Below, one piece after another: positions 10,916 to 24,727 of a stretch of 64,000 nucleotides of DNA. Origin of the DNA: Acanthaster planci. Taxonomy: Eukaryota > Echinodermata > Asteroidea > Valvatida > Acanthasteridae. The notes under the pieces were generated by a model, which had not been told where the DNA came from, did not search any database, and worked only from the letters and a program-made list of their open reading frames with translations. Location: assembly GCF_001949145.1 (NCBI RefSeq), contig NW_019091403.1, positions 777,391 through 841,390 on the forward strand. Direction: 5' to 3'. Position numbers and translations under genes: made by a program. How positions within the stretch are numbered: position 1 is the stretch's first letter; each line of letters begins with the position of its first letter.

Positions 10916-13891
10916 TTGCAAACTCCGGCAGGGAAAGTTGGCCCTTCATTTCTTGTAAGTTTTTGCATCAGTCAGGCCTTAGGTTTGGGAGACTTTTTAA
11001 CAACTCTATTCCAAGGATACATTTTAAGTAGAACTGGCTTTATAGTTGAATTTCTTCGAAGCTCCATCTTGATATACTTCCAAAGTTATTTGCTTTTTGA
11101 CTTATTTTGGATTGAATGAGGTCTCCCATTGAGGCACCATTTCCACTCATCTTGAAGTTGGTTTTGTATTTTATGTGTGAAATAGTGCAAAATCCTCAAT
11201 CAAGTGGAAATAAAATAATTCAACTAAAAAAAATGAGTAAAATACAATCACATTTTTAGGGGGGAGAGGGTTAAGAGCAATTTCAGACTTCTTTCAAGTC
11301 CCTAAAGGTAGACTCCAAAAGCAAGTACCATGTACCATGTAAATATACCAGCCTGTACAATTTTTTTTATTCACTGTAATACAAATGTGATACAAAATAC
11401 GTGCAAACATTACATAGGACTTTAAATATTAAAGTCATCTACCCACTCCTGTTGATGGTAGTACATGGCAGTGAATTTGGCCTGGCCCAGTAATTGGCCA
11501 GAGGGAGATTTCGCCCATCTTTTACTTTGCAATGACCTGGGGTGCAACCCTCCGTTACTCATTGCCCTGTTCGAAATATGCTCAGTTTGTACAAACAAGG
11601 CCGTGTGGGCATTGGCTATGGCTTGAAATCACATACAAGTCTGTGGTTGTGGCTCCAGCCACTTCCCGTAGAGTTGTGAGTAATTTTTAAGCCCCAGCCA
11701 AGTAATTTGGACGCGACCTTACTCTGACCTAGTGAAGAAATTCTGCGGTTAAAGTATTTTTTTCTTTTGCATAACTGCAGATTAGGCAACGGGATCCTTG
11801 AGAAGAGGTTTTCTGCAAGAGCATTTTGTCAATATTTGACAAATGTGTTTGATTTTGTAGGGATACTTTTTTGACATTTTGTAACTGTAATAAACAACTT
11901 GCACTGCTAGTTTTCAAGCACTAGGTCTGCTTAATATTAATTGATTTCTCACAAACTTTGTATGGAATATAGTGTTACATTTTTGTTCCATTTTCAAAAA
12001 CACAAGGTGATTATATGTACTTGTGACCGAATGTAGAAGTAATTATGAAAAATTATTAAATTATGAGTGGCCCAATTTTATTAAGATAAAATGTGCCTCA
12101 GATTAAAAATACCATAATTCTATCTTTAAAGGAACAAGGAAATGAATTTTTCTTAGAATCACTTTTTGTGTATTTCTGCATTCTTCTTCCATGTATGAAG
12201 ACTGTTTGACATCTATTTTGAGTTACATGAACTGAACGGTGCACTTTTTCAAACATTAAAAATTGCTTTGATGTAAATCCAGGAAGACATGGTTCAGGTT
12301 GCATGTTTTCATGTCAAAATTGTGAATCCCGAATTTGCTATCTGGGAACATTTCTGTGAAAAGGATTTTTGCTGAATTATTGCCTTACAGAGCAATAAAT
12401 TGTGAAAGAAAATAAAATATGCCATAGCAGTGGTTAGAAAAAGCTAGAAATTTTCTGTGCACAGATCAGTGCAACATTGAGATTCAGTGCCTTGGATGAC
12501 ATCATAGTTCTGCTCATCAATATGCAAATATGCATTAGCATAAAACCAAGAAAGCATCAAAATGTTGGATAAAATTGCAAACAAAAATTTGAAATAAGGT
12601 TAATTGAAACCCAAAGATGCAATTTCAAGGGTTTCTGTAAAATTTATAAAAAATATTTCTATTTCCTGTTTCCTTTAACTCATTATTTGTTGAAGCTTTG
12701 CCTGATTTACCATTCATCAAGGTCATTGTTTAAAAGGTCAAAAATTCAAAATTGGCCCACAAATAAAAATGGGTAAGAATGCTCCACAACATTCTGCTCA
12801 AAAAAAAATTCACAACACTAAAATAAAAATATTTATATACAAATTGAACTATAAATTCAACTTCAAAATAGTAATTATTAAAAGCGATTAAACAGTCCTA
12901 TTTTTATTTACTTACCTTTACTAAATTTTAATTTATACTGAGGCTTTCCATTGTAATATTTCTCTAAAAAGCTCAACCACAGCTTGAACCCATGCTGTCT
13001 TTTTTACTCATAAATTAGTAAAAAGAAAAAGATTCTGATGCGGTTCAAACTTGGTTACTTTGCTGCTCTCCTCAAATATCAAACTCTCAAAGTCAATTAA
13101 TCCTGTAATTTATGTTGATAATTGACTACAGGATGACCTACCGACTGACACAGATAAATATTAATTGGTTCAATTAATGACCCAGTTTGGTATTCCAACA
13201 ACGCATACCCAATGTGAGGCTATTCGGGAACAGCTTTGCACGTGCGCGATATTCTGGCCCATAAGTGCAGCCGTACGCTGACTGGCGTGCGCTTTGTTCC
13301 CAAAGGACCTTGGCTGTTTAGAATATGGCTGAAACACTGGCTCATAGTGCAAGTCGCAAGTTTTAACTTGTGACCAGAAATCCTGAATCCTGAAATTGTG
13401 ACCAGTTTCAAGTTTTGTGAACATTCATTTTAGGTAGAAATGATGATGATCAGAAATAAATTTTTACCCCATTAATACATGTTCCTGTAGACTACCTTTT
13501 ATTGAGAAATATCTCGGGATGTAAATACAACTTATGCTATATGTGTGCTGCTAGTTGCTTAGTAGGTAACTGACTAAACTGCAGCATTAATATTATATTG
13601 ATATTTAATGTCTTGGTTCATTTAAAAATATGAATTTCCACCCTTTGTTCATTTGATTGTGTGTTCTCATCTTTGCCTATTGATATCCTGTCTACTGTGC
13701 GTGTCTTGCTTGCCAGGGCTGGTGAATATGATTTGTACATAATTTTCACAGAGGAGTGGTTCTTGGTACATTTCACAGGTTTATATAAAGAGTCTGAGAT
13801 AAGTTTGGTCCACCAGAATTTTGCAGCTTTAAAGTTAAAAGTAATTGTTACTAAACTAAGGAGTTGTCCATGTTAAAGTGATGGCTTTCTC
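10916..13891. other. Convergent intergenic region CPOX-NOTUM
   Basis: AT-rich DNA between the converging 3' ends of CPOX and NOTUM. It should hold both 3' UTRs: a + strand AATAAA at 11209-11214 is a candidate CPOX poly(A) signal, 294 nt after the stop. A foldback MITE sits at 11599-11715. I see no other gene. Confidence 0.6.
11599..11715. mobile_element. Foldback MITE (GCCAAGTAATTYGGAC family), degenerate copy
   Basis: The right end carries GCCAAGTAATTTGGACGCG, matching the right end of the better preserved copy at 31828-31945. The left end is worn but keeps the internal words GGCTATGGCTTG and ATCACA. No coding capacity. Confidence 0.6.
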
Positions 13892-16800
13892 CTAGTCACG
13901 GGTACGTGCTCTTTCTGCCAGTATTTTCATAGCTACAGCTGGTTCCACCATCGACAGTGCCCTCTCATCTAAGCCCATCTGCTCAGCCAGTACGCTGAGA
14001 TCGAGACCAAACAGGCGCATGAAAGAGAGAAACTCCATGTCCTCCCCTGGAAAGGGAATGGCCAAAGAAATGAATGTGAAGAAACAAAAGAATGCAAGTT
14101 GAAAACTTCAGGCTTAACAATTAAAGTTCCACTTCTTACTTTCTGAAATCATGCATAAGGTCATAGTTAAGCTTTCACAAACCAGCCTCCCATTCAAGAT
14201 CTTGACGTGACCTGCTTCGTTTGACCTTGGTTTGATTCTGATATTACTTCCTAAGTTTCGCCTTCTTGGTTTGAGTTTGACATGACTTCATTTTTTGACC
14301 TTCTTTGATTCCGATATGACATTTTTGGTTTGACCATTTGGATTTGATTTTGACATGATTTTCCTGGTTTGACCTTCTAATTTGAGTTTGAGATGGCTTC
14401 CTTGGTTTCAGTCAGATTTGAACTTCTTGTGTTGACCTTGGTTTGATCCTAGCACAATCACCATAGGACATTTCGAAAGGGTGGTTTGATGCTGATATGA
14501 CTTTCCTGGTTTGACCTTCTTGGCTTGATTCTGACATGGCTTCCCTGGTTTAATCTTTTTGGTTTTATTACAATACACTGCCTGACTTTCTTGGTTTGAC
14601 CTTAGTTTGATTCTGATATGACCGTGCAATTGGTTTGACTACCTTGGTTGATTCTTACATGACCTTTGTTTGATTCTGATGACCTTGGTTTGACCTTGGC
14701 TTGATTTTGACTTCCTTGTGTGATCTTCTGGTTTGATTCTGACATGGCCTCCTTGATTTTATTCCACTATGACATCCTTGCAATGGTTTTACTCTTGTTA
14801 TAATTCTGACATGACCTCAGTTTGATTTTGACAATTACATGTATTCTCCTGGTTTGATCTTGATATGACCTTGATGCGATTCTGATATGACCTCGCTGTT
14901 TAACAAAATTCCATTTTGACACAGCTCCTTTGTAGGTTATGCCAGTATGAACCTCTAAGTCCAGCCTTAATTCTGACGAGGGCTGTGAATCCTCTGGCCT
15001 TTGTCTACCTGTGAATGGGTTGGTCATCTTAGGGCAGTGTGGGTTACAGTGAGGACACGTTGCATGGTCCAGCAGCCGTTGTTGGCACTTTTTCTTGGTG
15101 CGAGTGGTGGATCGCTTGGCTGCAGCCCATGGGTCATCACCCTGCATCTCTCTGTCCAACGCTGGGCTGTTCCTGCGGCTATTTCGTCTCTTGTTCTTCT
15201 TTACTCTTCTTTCCGTGGTGGCTGTTTAAAAGATAATTGTGAGTCAGGCATTTTCTTCAACAACATCACAAACCTTTCAAAAAGTAGGGATCCAGAAAAC
15301 ATGTTATTTTGAAAGTTTTTTCTAAATCGGCTACATTTCATGTTGATATATGTAAGTGCAACTTAATTAAGATGTGCATCTAGGCTACGGAGTAAAATAC
15401 AATACATAACTAATAGGAAGCCAAACACACTCAATTTCGGAATTTAGACAAAGTGACAATTTTTATGACAGGTTGTTGTCAAAAAGCTCTGTATGATTCA
15501 TGCTCAGCTTTTGTTTTGAAAATCTGCACGATCAGCGCAATCAGACTGGTTTCTTGCAGATTCTCATTGCCATGACAACAACAAACCTGCACTTCGTTTC
15601 CATGCCCACCAGCCACCTCCTCCACTATCCTCATCATCGTCTTCATCATCCCCTACAGTTGTCGGAGGTGATGCGGTTGTCACCAGCCACCCGCTCCCAA
15701 ACTCCTCAGGGTTTATCGTTTCTCGTGAGGAGCTAAAGAGGGGGCCCCACTCTTCCCTTGTCAAATCAGGCACTGCGTGAGATATCACCACGGAGACTAG
15801 TTCAGAACATGCCTGTGACTCTTTCAGCGTCTCTCTTTACCTTGTCTGAGGCTGTTTATTTTTTTTCCCTTTTTTTTGGTTGAAGCATGAAATGGAAATT
15901 CTAATGGCTCTGGCATTTTTGGGAGGAGATGGCTGTGGCTGGTGTATTTTAGTAATCACTAAAAAGCAGTCTGGCTGTTACATTTGTACTTGTCTAAACC
16001 ATGCTTGGAAGCTGTTTCGCATACCGTATTTTCTACCATGTAGCTATTTCATGTCAGTATTTTGCTTTTGTGGATTTTTTTGTTAATACATACTGGGGTG
16101 GCTTTCTGTTTGTTAGTTTATTAGCACACAGTGGACGGGAAAACTTACAGGGTACAAATTTACCATACTTCATCATTCTCTTCACCTTTGCATGTAGGTT
16201 TTCTATTCTTTGTATTTGTGATAACTTTGTGGTGTCTTTTGCAAAAAAAACCCATTGTAATCACAAGAAATGGCCAATCTTTGTTGCAGGTATTGGATGA
16301 TTCATTTTAGCCTCCCGATCCACGGGACCTGCATTGTCACAGCTTTCGTGACATTTGTCATTGGTAGCATGACAGGGTCTTGGTTTTGCTCCCTTTCGTT
16401 TAACCTCATTAATAAGAGCACTGTTCATACAACATTCTGCAAGCAAGGAAGTTATTAGGTCCCAATTTTTTGTTTTCATTCTTGACACTACAAGGTTCCC
16501 GTCGTAATAAGGTCATCTGCAAAGTCTAAAGGACCTCTTATTAATGAGGTTTGACTGCATCTATTATATGAAGGGAAGAATTGTTTACCCCTTTCAGAAT
16601 GTGTTGGTTTGTGTTAGCTGACTTTCAGAGAGCAGTACAGAGGACTTTCAGTCATGATTTTTGGCGGTCAGTGTTCAATTTACACGGGATTGCGCAGAAA
16701 CATGTGTGCACCTTCGAAGTCTCTTAACATTCTGGCGTACATGAAATTGTCAGTAGAAATGCACAGATTTGAAAGTGCACGCACCTCCACGGACATGGTA

Positions 16801-19800
16801 TACTTCTTGAAGTGACTTTGTCCGTCATGCTAAATCATGTGAAAAACCTCTATTGTGTTAGAACTACAAGGACAACTGCAGCAAACATGCATTTAAAACA
16901 AAACACTTGGCACAAAACAAGACACGGCAAAATTAGCAGCTGGACTTTCCACCTTTTTTTTGGCTGTAACATTTGCCTTTCAAATCAACTTTGGTCAAGT
17001 AGACATGCCACTCATTGCAACTACAAGAGACTACTTTTGAAAATTCAACCACAGAAAAAAGTTCCTGTCGATTACATGTAAGTTTCTCAAGAGAAATCTC
17101 AACTATATCAACTGCAGTGACCAAAGCTGCTGGATCCCAGGTGTTGTATATCCACCCGAAACTTTTAGATCAGTGTCAAAGGTCATTGGAAACATTCGTC
17201 CATTAGCAGACATTTTTGTCAGTTTCATTTTTTATTTTTTAATTCACGATTAATGCTCTGTATACAAGCAGTACATCAAATCCAACTAAATTTATGAGAG
17301 ATTATCATTCATAGAGCTTTCAGATTGTTTCATAATATGGTTGAATTTAGAAAAGCCTTTGTGTTTAGACTAGCCTCTTGCAACCCCGCACAATAAATGG
17401 AACTGTCTTCTGTGACTCTGTTTGCTGAGGTGTTGGTCTCTAGTTTTCTGGAGGGGCCTGTCGACTGACTTACGTTCTGGTTCGTTTCTCTTGAGCCAGC
17501 ATTTGAGGGCTTTGTGGAGGCCCACGTTCCTTACTTGGATATTAGTCCAGTCACTGTGAAGAGGAAAATCATGGGAGTTGCTGTGGTCACACTTAACAAA
17601 AAAATGATGGCGAACTATTATATATGATTACACATATGCCTTCCATTTCTGTCATCCAACTTGTCTTTTTGGTTTTCTGTTACTTGAAACCGTCACTTGA
17701 TTGGTCATTGCTTAAAAGGTCTGGTGTTGGGCAACTTGTATTGAAAAGTTTAGGGAGGGAATTGACCCACCTTTTTGTAAGGACCATGTGAGCATAGCAG
17801 GCTGGAGCAAAAACTGCACTGAAAGACAAACAAGTAGAATTCACGATTATATTTCAGATAAGTAATTCCTGTTGGTCTAGAGTCCATCACATGGTGTTTG
17901 TCAACTCTGCTCTAGGTTATTCCAATTTAAAATGTTCCTCTTTGTTTTGTTTGTTGATTTGATAAAGCCATCAACTCAAAATGTAGCTTTGCAACATCTG
18001 ACCCATTTACTACTGCAAGGTCAGTGATTTTGAATTAGTTGTTGAAATGTTCCACCATAGATTTTGAAAATGAAAGCCTGAAATTTTAACTTCTCATGTC
18101 AGTGGACTTCTGTTCAAAAAGGAAGTAGCAGAAGAGGTAATTACGATGCATTACGAAGCGATGCTCTCATGTCTCTGCCCGTCTTCTGCATGAAGTTCCA
18201 GTGTTCAATCTGGATGGGAGGCTCCGACATACCCACTGTTAACTGAGCTTCATCATACAACCACTGGAAGATGAAAACTGGGGCTGAAGGCCAATCAGAA
18301 AGAAAAGTATGGTTACACCTGTGCACTGCCTGGACTAATCAAATTGGGTGGAGTGCCTAGAAGCAATAATACAATTGGTGTAGTGCTTTGCTTCACAGTT
18401 ATTGTCCTGTTCATCAGATTCAAGGTTAGTGTAATCTGTTGTTTATCCCATAGATGGTTATTTTGTAGTCCTTATTTGAAAGAGGCAATTGAAGGCTGAT
18501 ATCTAGCCCTTGGAACCACAAGTAACTCGATCTCTACTTGGGTGTGAACCTATTCACTGCCAACATTTCAGTCACAAACCCTAATCTTTGGACTTAAGTG
18601 TGCTCTAAACTTGTCAACTTCATGATGTAGTGGAATGCCACTATTACAAAAATTGCATCAAGATCTACCCTTAGCTGAGAAATAAGTGTTTTACAAAGCT
18701 GTAGCAGCATGGTAGCCAAAATGTTGTGACAGTTTTGCTTTATGAGTACATGTTTTTCTATGGCTGTATGGCCTTCTCTTGTAGCCTTGTAAAATTTGAG
18801 TTTGATCAATATTAGAGCCTGAATCAAATCCACAGCTGGGCCTTTTTCCCTCACCAATTTATAAGACTTAAGTGCTGACTTACTTTGTAATGTTTCATGG
18901 ATCCGGAATCCAAAAAAACATTTCCACATTTGCTCTTCACCGTACATGTCAGTGCAACTTGTGGGAGCCACACTCCTCCACAACCTGCCAAAATTGATAT
19001 TCTTCATTTAATTTTCAAGAAACTGAAAATAATTTCTTAACATCGAGTTTTATGGTGATGTCCACATACTCAACAGGTAATGTACATAAACACACCATAA
19101 AACTGTTCACATTGGTAGAGTCAGTTTTAAAAAAGAAATTGTATATTTTAACTCGCTTTCCAGAAAGCGCTGTTCAGAGATAAAACCTTCTGTCACTTGA
19201 AACTCTGAATTCTTGTCACTGTTTCATCCAAAAGTTAGTATATAACCTGCGCTCAAGCTTTTAAAACTTTACATTTTTCTATTCAATAGTGTCTTGAAAT
19301 TATAACTTTATGATATGATATCCTCACTGAGTAAAAAAAGATCGTAGATCTGAACTAAAGTCTTATTTCCGCTTACTCTGTTCCTAGCTGCAAAGCCAGT
19401 GCTGGATCACAGTACAAGGCATCGTTGCATTCTGCTCCTGGTGTCTGGTGCTCTTGATCCAAGAACCACCCAGAGTCAATGAGGCCGAGGATTTGGGCGG
19501 TACTCCCTGCCTCAGCTAACAAGGCTGCCATTCGGTCCAGGTTGAGAAGAACTCCCGTACCACCAGCACTTTTTTAAAAAATTGAATATGTTCTAACAAT
19601 GAACAAGTCTTAATTGCCCTGTATTGAGAAATCTTGAATGATACATTGACGCGACTGTAACGGGTGTTCCACCTTGGTGCTGGTTGTAAGAGTTTAGATT
19701 CATATTTCTGTGGAACCCTCAGAACTGAGTGGGCACAAAATAGCAATCCACTTTGGCTCAGGTCGGATTTAAGCCTCATGTCACAAAAGTGGGAAAAATT

Positions 19801-22800
19801 GGCCAAGAAATAATGTTTTCCTATAAAAGAAATGTTTTTTCCCAAATGACTTTGAGTTGCACAACTGGTTCTAATAATGTCTGTTAATTGTTACCATTTT
19901 TGTACCTACTATCTTTAAATTATGGATTCATGTTCTAAATATTGATATTGGATATTAATTTGTTTAATCAATATAATACAAGCTCAAAAATATATCATCA
20001 AGCATCATTGTTCATTTTAATCACCACAAACCTGCTTCCAGCAAAGACAACCTGTCTAGCATCCATCAACCCAACACCAAGGAGTTCTCGAAACACTTCG
20101 TTCAGTATGAGACTTCCCATAAAGGCATAACCACCTGGAAGATATATAGATTTTGAGTCCAATCTTGCTCATCTTTAATAGATGTTTTGCATGGTAGCCG
20201 TCTTCCAGGGTGGTTCTTTTGTTCCACAGGGAAACTTTTCTGTATAGCCTGTGGAACAAAAGCACTGGCCTGCAAGATGGCAGCCGTGCAAAGCCTCGAT
20301 TGCTTTTGAATTGCTCAAGTTCAGTTTGACAAGATTAATTCTGATTTGCAGACATTTAAGATCATGGAGTATTTCTGATTGTCTCTGGAGTTAGTGCAGG
20401 CTATGCTGTTAAAATGATACTTGTTTTCAACAGAAAGTCACTCTAGTTGGGTCCTCAACTTGGTTGCAGGTCATTCACAAGGTTATGGATTTAGCCTATG
20501 ATGGCTTATGTTAGGCTTGTGATGGTTTGTGATTGGCCTTTGATTTTGCTTGTGCTTGGCTTCTGATGGAATAGTGATTGGTAAGTAATTGGATCGTGAT
20601 GACTTGCTATTGAATTGTGATTAGATTATGATCAACAAACTGGCTTTCAATTGGCTAGTGATTGCTTATGATGGCTTTGTTACAACTTCGCGTACCTGTT
20701 TCTGAAGCTGATGCAGTCCCACTCCACACATCACTCGAGCAATAAGGGACATACCTGTGAGACAACATAACAAGAAGTTAACAATTAATTTTCATAAAGT
20801 TAATTTTTTCTGTCAAACCTTTACCAAAAGCTAAGTAAGGATGCCTGATGGAATGGCGTGCAGTTTCATAGTGATGTGGGCGGCTGTACTAGCGAAGAAA
20901 GAAAAAAAATTCGTTTGTTGAAGTATTTTAAAAGCATCAAAATTCATTAGGACCTTTACCAAAAGTTTTAGAAATGGGGGAACTTAGTGTGTTTATGCTT
21001 TCTACAAAACTGGTTTCCCTCTTTGCCATCAGTGGCCCTTTTTGAACATGTGTTTCGTTCCTGGAAACGACCTGACTTGTCTGCAGGTGCTCTGTCAATG
21101 TTTATTATTATGAGTCCCACATGAGGAAGCTCCAACCATGGAGGAAGCCATGATCCAACTCAACCTCATAAAAATTTGATCCCATCGCCAAAGTTGAAAT
21201 ACCAGTAGTTTCTGTATGAAGATATAAATATACACATTCTTGTCGAGGCCATCAGAAGACCGTTTGTGCCAGCCGCCAGGCAGTGTGGTTGACCTCTGAC
21301 CCCCAAAAGGTCAATTCCATTCACAACAGTAACGAGTGCAGTAAATCTCTCTGGCTGGGAGTTGGAAACTTACACGACATTGGACTTCCAGAAGACAGGA
21401 TTTTCCTCCGGATCCGGAGATAGGATTCCAGTTCCTATGAAAGAATGGGAAACTTTTGGTTACTGTATTATGATATAATTATATCATACCAATCTATTCA
21501 TTAATTTACCTGATTTGTCAAAGTTTTGAGAAATAATGAGCAGGTTCTGGTGAAATCTTATTGGAAAATCCTTGTTTCGATCCAGTGAGTTTCTGGAAGA
21601 GGATGGACAGCTGTAATCAATGTTATGTGTAAGTTATCGATTACCTGGTCAGAGATTGATTAATTTATACATTGCCAAAGACCTCGCTAAATTGAAGATA
21701 CCGCTTCAAATAAACCCATTTGTTGCTGTATAGTTGATTGATAATACTGCAAATACTGTAGGCTAATTGGTCTGTCAATCAGCAGATTTTCCAATACCAG
21801 TACCTGTTTTTGTTTGGAGCCACGTTCTGGAGCTCATGAGCCTGCTGGATGACAACCATCTGTTGTGACAGCTGTCTCGATCGAAACAATGCCAGCCTCC
21901 TGCCACCGAATCAAAAAGCAGGTTATCAAAACTCAAATGTCTTGCTCCGGAGTTTTTGAATCTGGTTTGGGTTCATGTCGGGAATGTCATCATTTTACTT
22001 GTTGCTTCTGATGCTCGATGTTAAAAGGTATCAATTTGTTTAATTACCTGGTTAATTTAATAAATAGGCTAATTTTTTTCTTGATGGTGCAGTTGGCCAC
22101 GTTTAAATTTGAGGTTAAGCAGGGGTGAGCAATACAAATGCAGTTGTATGATTGAAACATCCTTAAACTGACCCTCAACATTGGAAATGATCTTCTTACC
22201 CTCAAGAAATATCAGCCACTTTCTGCTTCCCTGAGATTGCCTGAAATAGTATCTGAAGAGAAAGAAACATTTGAATTGGTGTTTTGATGATTTTGCATCT
22301 TGCAAATATTGCGTTATCTGCACCATTTTGTTAACCTTCTAGTTAATAAGTAGAGAAAGATACCAACGGATATAAGTATCAATTCAGTGTCAGGATGGGA
22401 ACCTTGGGACTCTCTGAGTGTGTTGTATTTTAGACATCAGAAGACCGGTCACAGGACCAGTCAACGATAATTCCTTTGTCAAAGGAATGCTTTTGTAGCA
22501 GTTCATTTTGAATAGCCTTGTGACTTGAATTCTGACTGGAGGTCTTGTGTTGGTCCTATGATGGCCTTATGATGGCCTAATGATGGTCTTGTGATGGTCT
22601 TATGATAGTGTAATGATGGTCTTATGAAGGGCTCTTAACTACAACACTGTTGGCTGCGATTGTAAGTCGGATCTCCCCAACAAACTGCAGCACCCCTGAA
22701 GCTGGACTCCGTTTGGCTTACCCTGCCGGCGACCCATCATTGCACGTGACAGAGCGATTGGCCAGCTCAACCAGCCTCATCTGCTGCATGTCGCCACTGA

Positions 22801-23012
22801 AGCCGCAGGTGTGAAGCGCCGAGGCCAGGTGCTTGATCTGGGCCATCAGGTTGTCTGGGTCCCCGTCCAGCTTGTTGAGATCCAACACGTACTCGTTGGA
22901 GCCGTCCGGGGTGCCCGTCTCTTCGGCTGGTAGGTCCACCTGTCTGGCTGAGGTAACGAAGATGAGGTTGAGGAGCAGAATGAGGATGAAGTGTCTTGAG
23001 AACATCATTGTG
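13892..23012 (-). CDS. NOTUM: Notum, palmitoleoyl-protein carboxylesterase
   Basis: Secreted serine hydrolase that removes palmitoleate from Wnt proteins and so shuts off Wnt signalling. Coding exons, in order: 22722-23008, 22200-22252, 21804-21899, 21374-21434, 20696-20754, 20032-20134, 19377-19568, 18884-18984, 18145-18283, 17771-17818, 17474-17553, 15009-15221, 13892-14046; total 1587 nt, 528 aa (human 496). Start ATG at 23008 gives a signal peptide (MMFSRHFILILLLNLIFVTSA); the acceptor lies 4 nt before it, so a noncoding exon precedes. Triad by alignment to human S232/D340/H389: S220 in GSSAGG (codon split between exons 6 and 7), D328 in QWLYDEAQ, H374 in APACYAH. Other hallmarks: GGWHCFDRDSC, YVPYCSSDVWSG, LIDSGWFLD, CPHCNPHCP. 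Exon 12 adds a very basic insert not seen in vertebrate Notum. Several introns are filled with degenerate short repeats. Confidence 0.96.
14205..14905. repeat. Degenerate tandem repeat filling the last NOTUM intron
   Basis: About 700 bp built from variants of TTGACCTTGGTTTGATTCTGA and GATATGAC/GACATGAC, with a loose period of roughly 20-40 bp. It occupies nearly all of the intron between coding exons 12 and 13 (14047-15008). Confidence 0.75.
20475..20690. repeat. Degenerate TGATGGCTT / TGATTGG repeat in NOTUM intron
   Basis: Roughly 215 bp of imperfect short units (GATGGCTTATG, GTGATTGG, TTGTGATGG) directly before exon 5. The unit is about 10-15 bp and poorly conserved. Confidence 0.6.
22545..22640. 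repeat. Short 11-bp tandem repeat in first NOTUM coding intron
   Basis: Repeated TGATGGCCTTA / TGATGGTCTTA units of 11 bp over about 95 bp, resembling the repeat at 20475-20690. Confidence 0.7.
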
Positions 23013-23814
23013 CTGCAGGAGGAGAAAAAAAGGAATGTAGATTTGCCAGTTTGATGCTTCTCAGAAGTCAATGGAGAACACCCTGCCTGGTTGCTTTGGC
23101 AGGATTTGAACTTGCACATTCCTGGTAACATGAGATGGCCTCTTAGCCGCATTACTGTGTCCATAATGGGTTTTTACTGGCTCCTCAAGTGTCAAAATGT
23201 GTCGATGTATTTGCGACAGGTGAAAATCTGGAAACATTTTTATAAGATTCAGTATAGATATTTGGATAGATGGGATTGTGATGTCCAGTGCATAACGCTG
23301 CGCAGAAGCCAGTGTAAGAGAAGGGCGGAAATGAGTAGGGGATGGCTGGCAGAAAAGTGAAATGTAAGATGTGGCGAGAAAAGATCAGAATGCAATGATT
23401 GTCAGCACAGAGGTTGAAAGGAGTTTGGAGGAAAGTCAAGAAAAAAGGTGACGAATGGAAAGGAGTTGGAGAATTATAACTTGGTGGTACCACTTTAGAG
23501 ACATGAAAGTTAGCGTGCGAGACGGGAACGTTATTTTTGTCAACTTTTATGTCAAGGACGAGGCTTGTAAGACTGAGCAGGATTTTGAGTGGTAGGAGCA
23601 CTGCTCAGAACACATCAATGGAAATTTGTGATGACTATGCAACAACAACGCAATATAAATCCCCCCCGCATCTGTTGAGCGCTCAGAAGCTTTCTTTCTC
23701 ATAGCGCAGAATTCTTTCTCTGAAGGCCCAACTTGCTGTCGATGTCGCAAATGCCTCAGAGGGTCTGGTTGGGTTCAAGGCCTTCCTAAACAAAACACAA
23801 AACCCTTAACTCAC

Positions 23815-24010
23815 TATGAAAACACACAGACCGAGCGCTGCTCCAGCGAAATCATATTTCATCGTAATCTGAAACAAGATACCGGATCGCTTGTGCCGCG
23901 TTCCTTCAGAAGAATGGAGGAAAAGCCCAGCGCGTGCCGCGAGTCTCCGGCCGGCCGACCGTGAATACTACCGGCGCCTTTGATCTCTCAGCTCCGCTGC
24001 TTACGGTCCC
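23815..24010 (-). promoter_or_regulatory. NOTUM promoter and probable 5' noncoding exon
   Basis: A local CpG-rich patch (CCGCGAGTCTCCGGCCGGCC region) lies 0.8-1.0 kb upstream of the NOTUM start codon. On the minus strand a good donor GTGAGT is found at 23809-23814, so a noncoding exon ending at 23815 is plausible. A TCF/LEF-type site CTTTGATC lies at 23978-23985, which fits NOTUM as a direct Wnt/beta-catenin target in other animals. The exact transcription start is not determinable. Confidence 0.45.
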
Positions 24011-24554
24011 AGGAGAAAGCCGTGTGATGTCTCCCTTAACAAGCCGGTGATTCCACGCGGACCTGGTTTCGGTCAAAGTATAAAAAATGTGTTCGCCTTG
24101 AAGTTTTAATAACCAAGGCCTGGCAGAAGCCTTTCCACAAAGTGGTATTATTTAATTTCCTTTGAAGTGGGTTCGTATTTGATTTTACTTTTGTTTTAAT
24201 TTTTTTTCTCATCGAGGTCAGAAACATGTCCAACCCCACAAGATGGCTTTTTTAAAATTTGACGGGCTTATCAAATCGTAGTCTTTTACCTCTGTCATTG
24301 CTCTACTTAGCCTATTATATTTATCACATTTGTGTTTTCTTGACAGATTTGTTAAGGTTTTCATTCGTTACATGATTTGAGTCGTCGGTTACTTCCAATT
24401 CAATCAAAATTCCACACTTGCTTGCTAATCTGTACATGGAATCAAATTGAGGTATGACCTGTTTTACTGACTGAGCTTTGTTTTGTCCTTTATTCTGTCG
24501 GTATTCTAGAACTGTTTGGGTGACTTTTATTATCAATTGCGGATCTGAGGGTTG

Positions 24555-24727
24555 TGGGGTCAACCCCCTCTTATCCCCCCCAAAAAAATAAAACGGGGGA
24601 AATAATATTCTTGTGTGTACAAGGTAAATGTTATAAATAGGTGGCTATACTCCGCAAAAATTGAGGCATTTAAAAAAAATTCCGGTCTGACTCCTCCCCC
24701 GGAAATATTCCTGAATCCGCCCCTGAA
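24555..24727. mobile_element. hAT-like MITE fragment
   Basis: The right end reads inward TCAGGGGCGGATTCAGGA, close to the left end of the element at 464-687. The other end is not clear, so this is a fragment or a worn copy. Confidence 0.4.

Noticed and set aside
22722-23164. NOTUM start at an upstream in-frame codon (to 23164)
   Set aside because: The acceptor CTCCTGCAG lies 4 nt before the ATG at 23008, and only that start yields a signal peptide.
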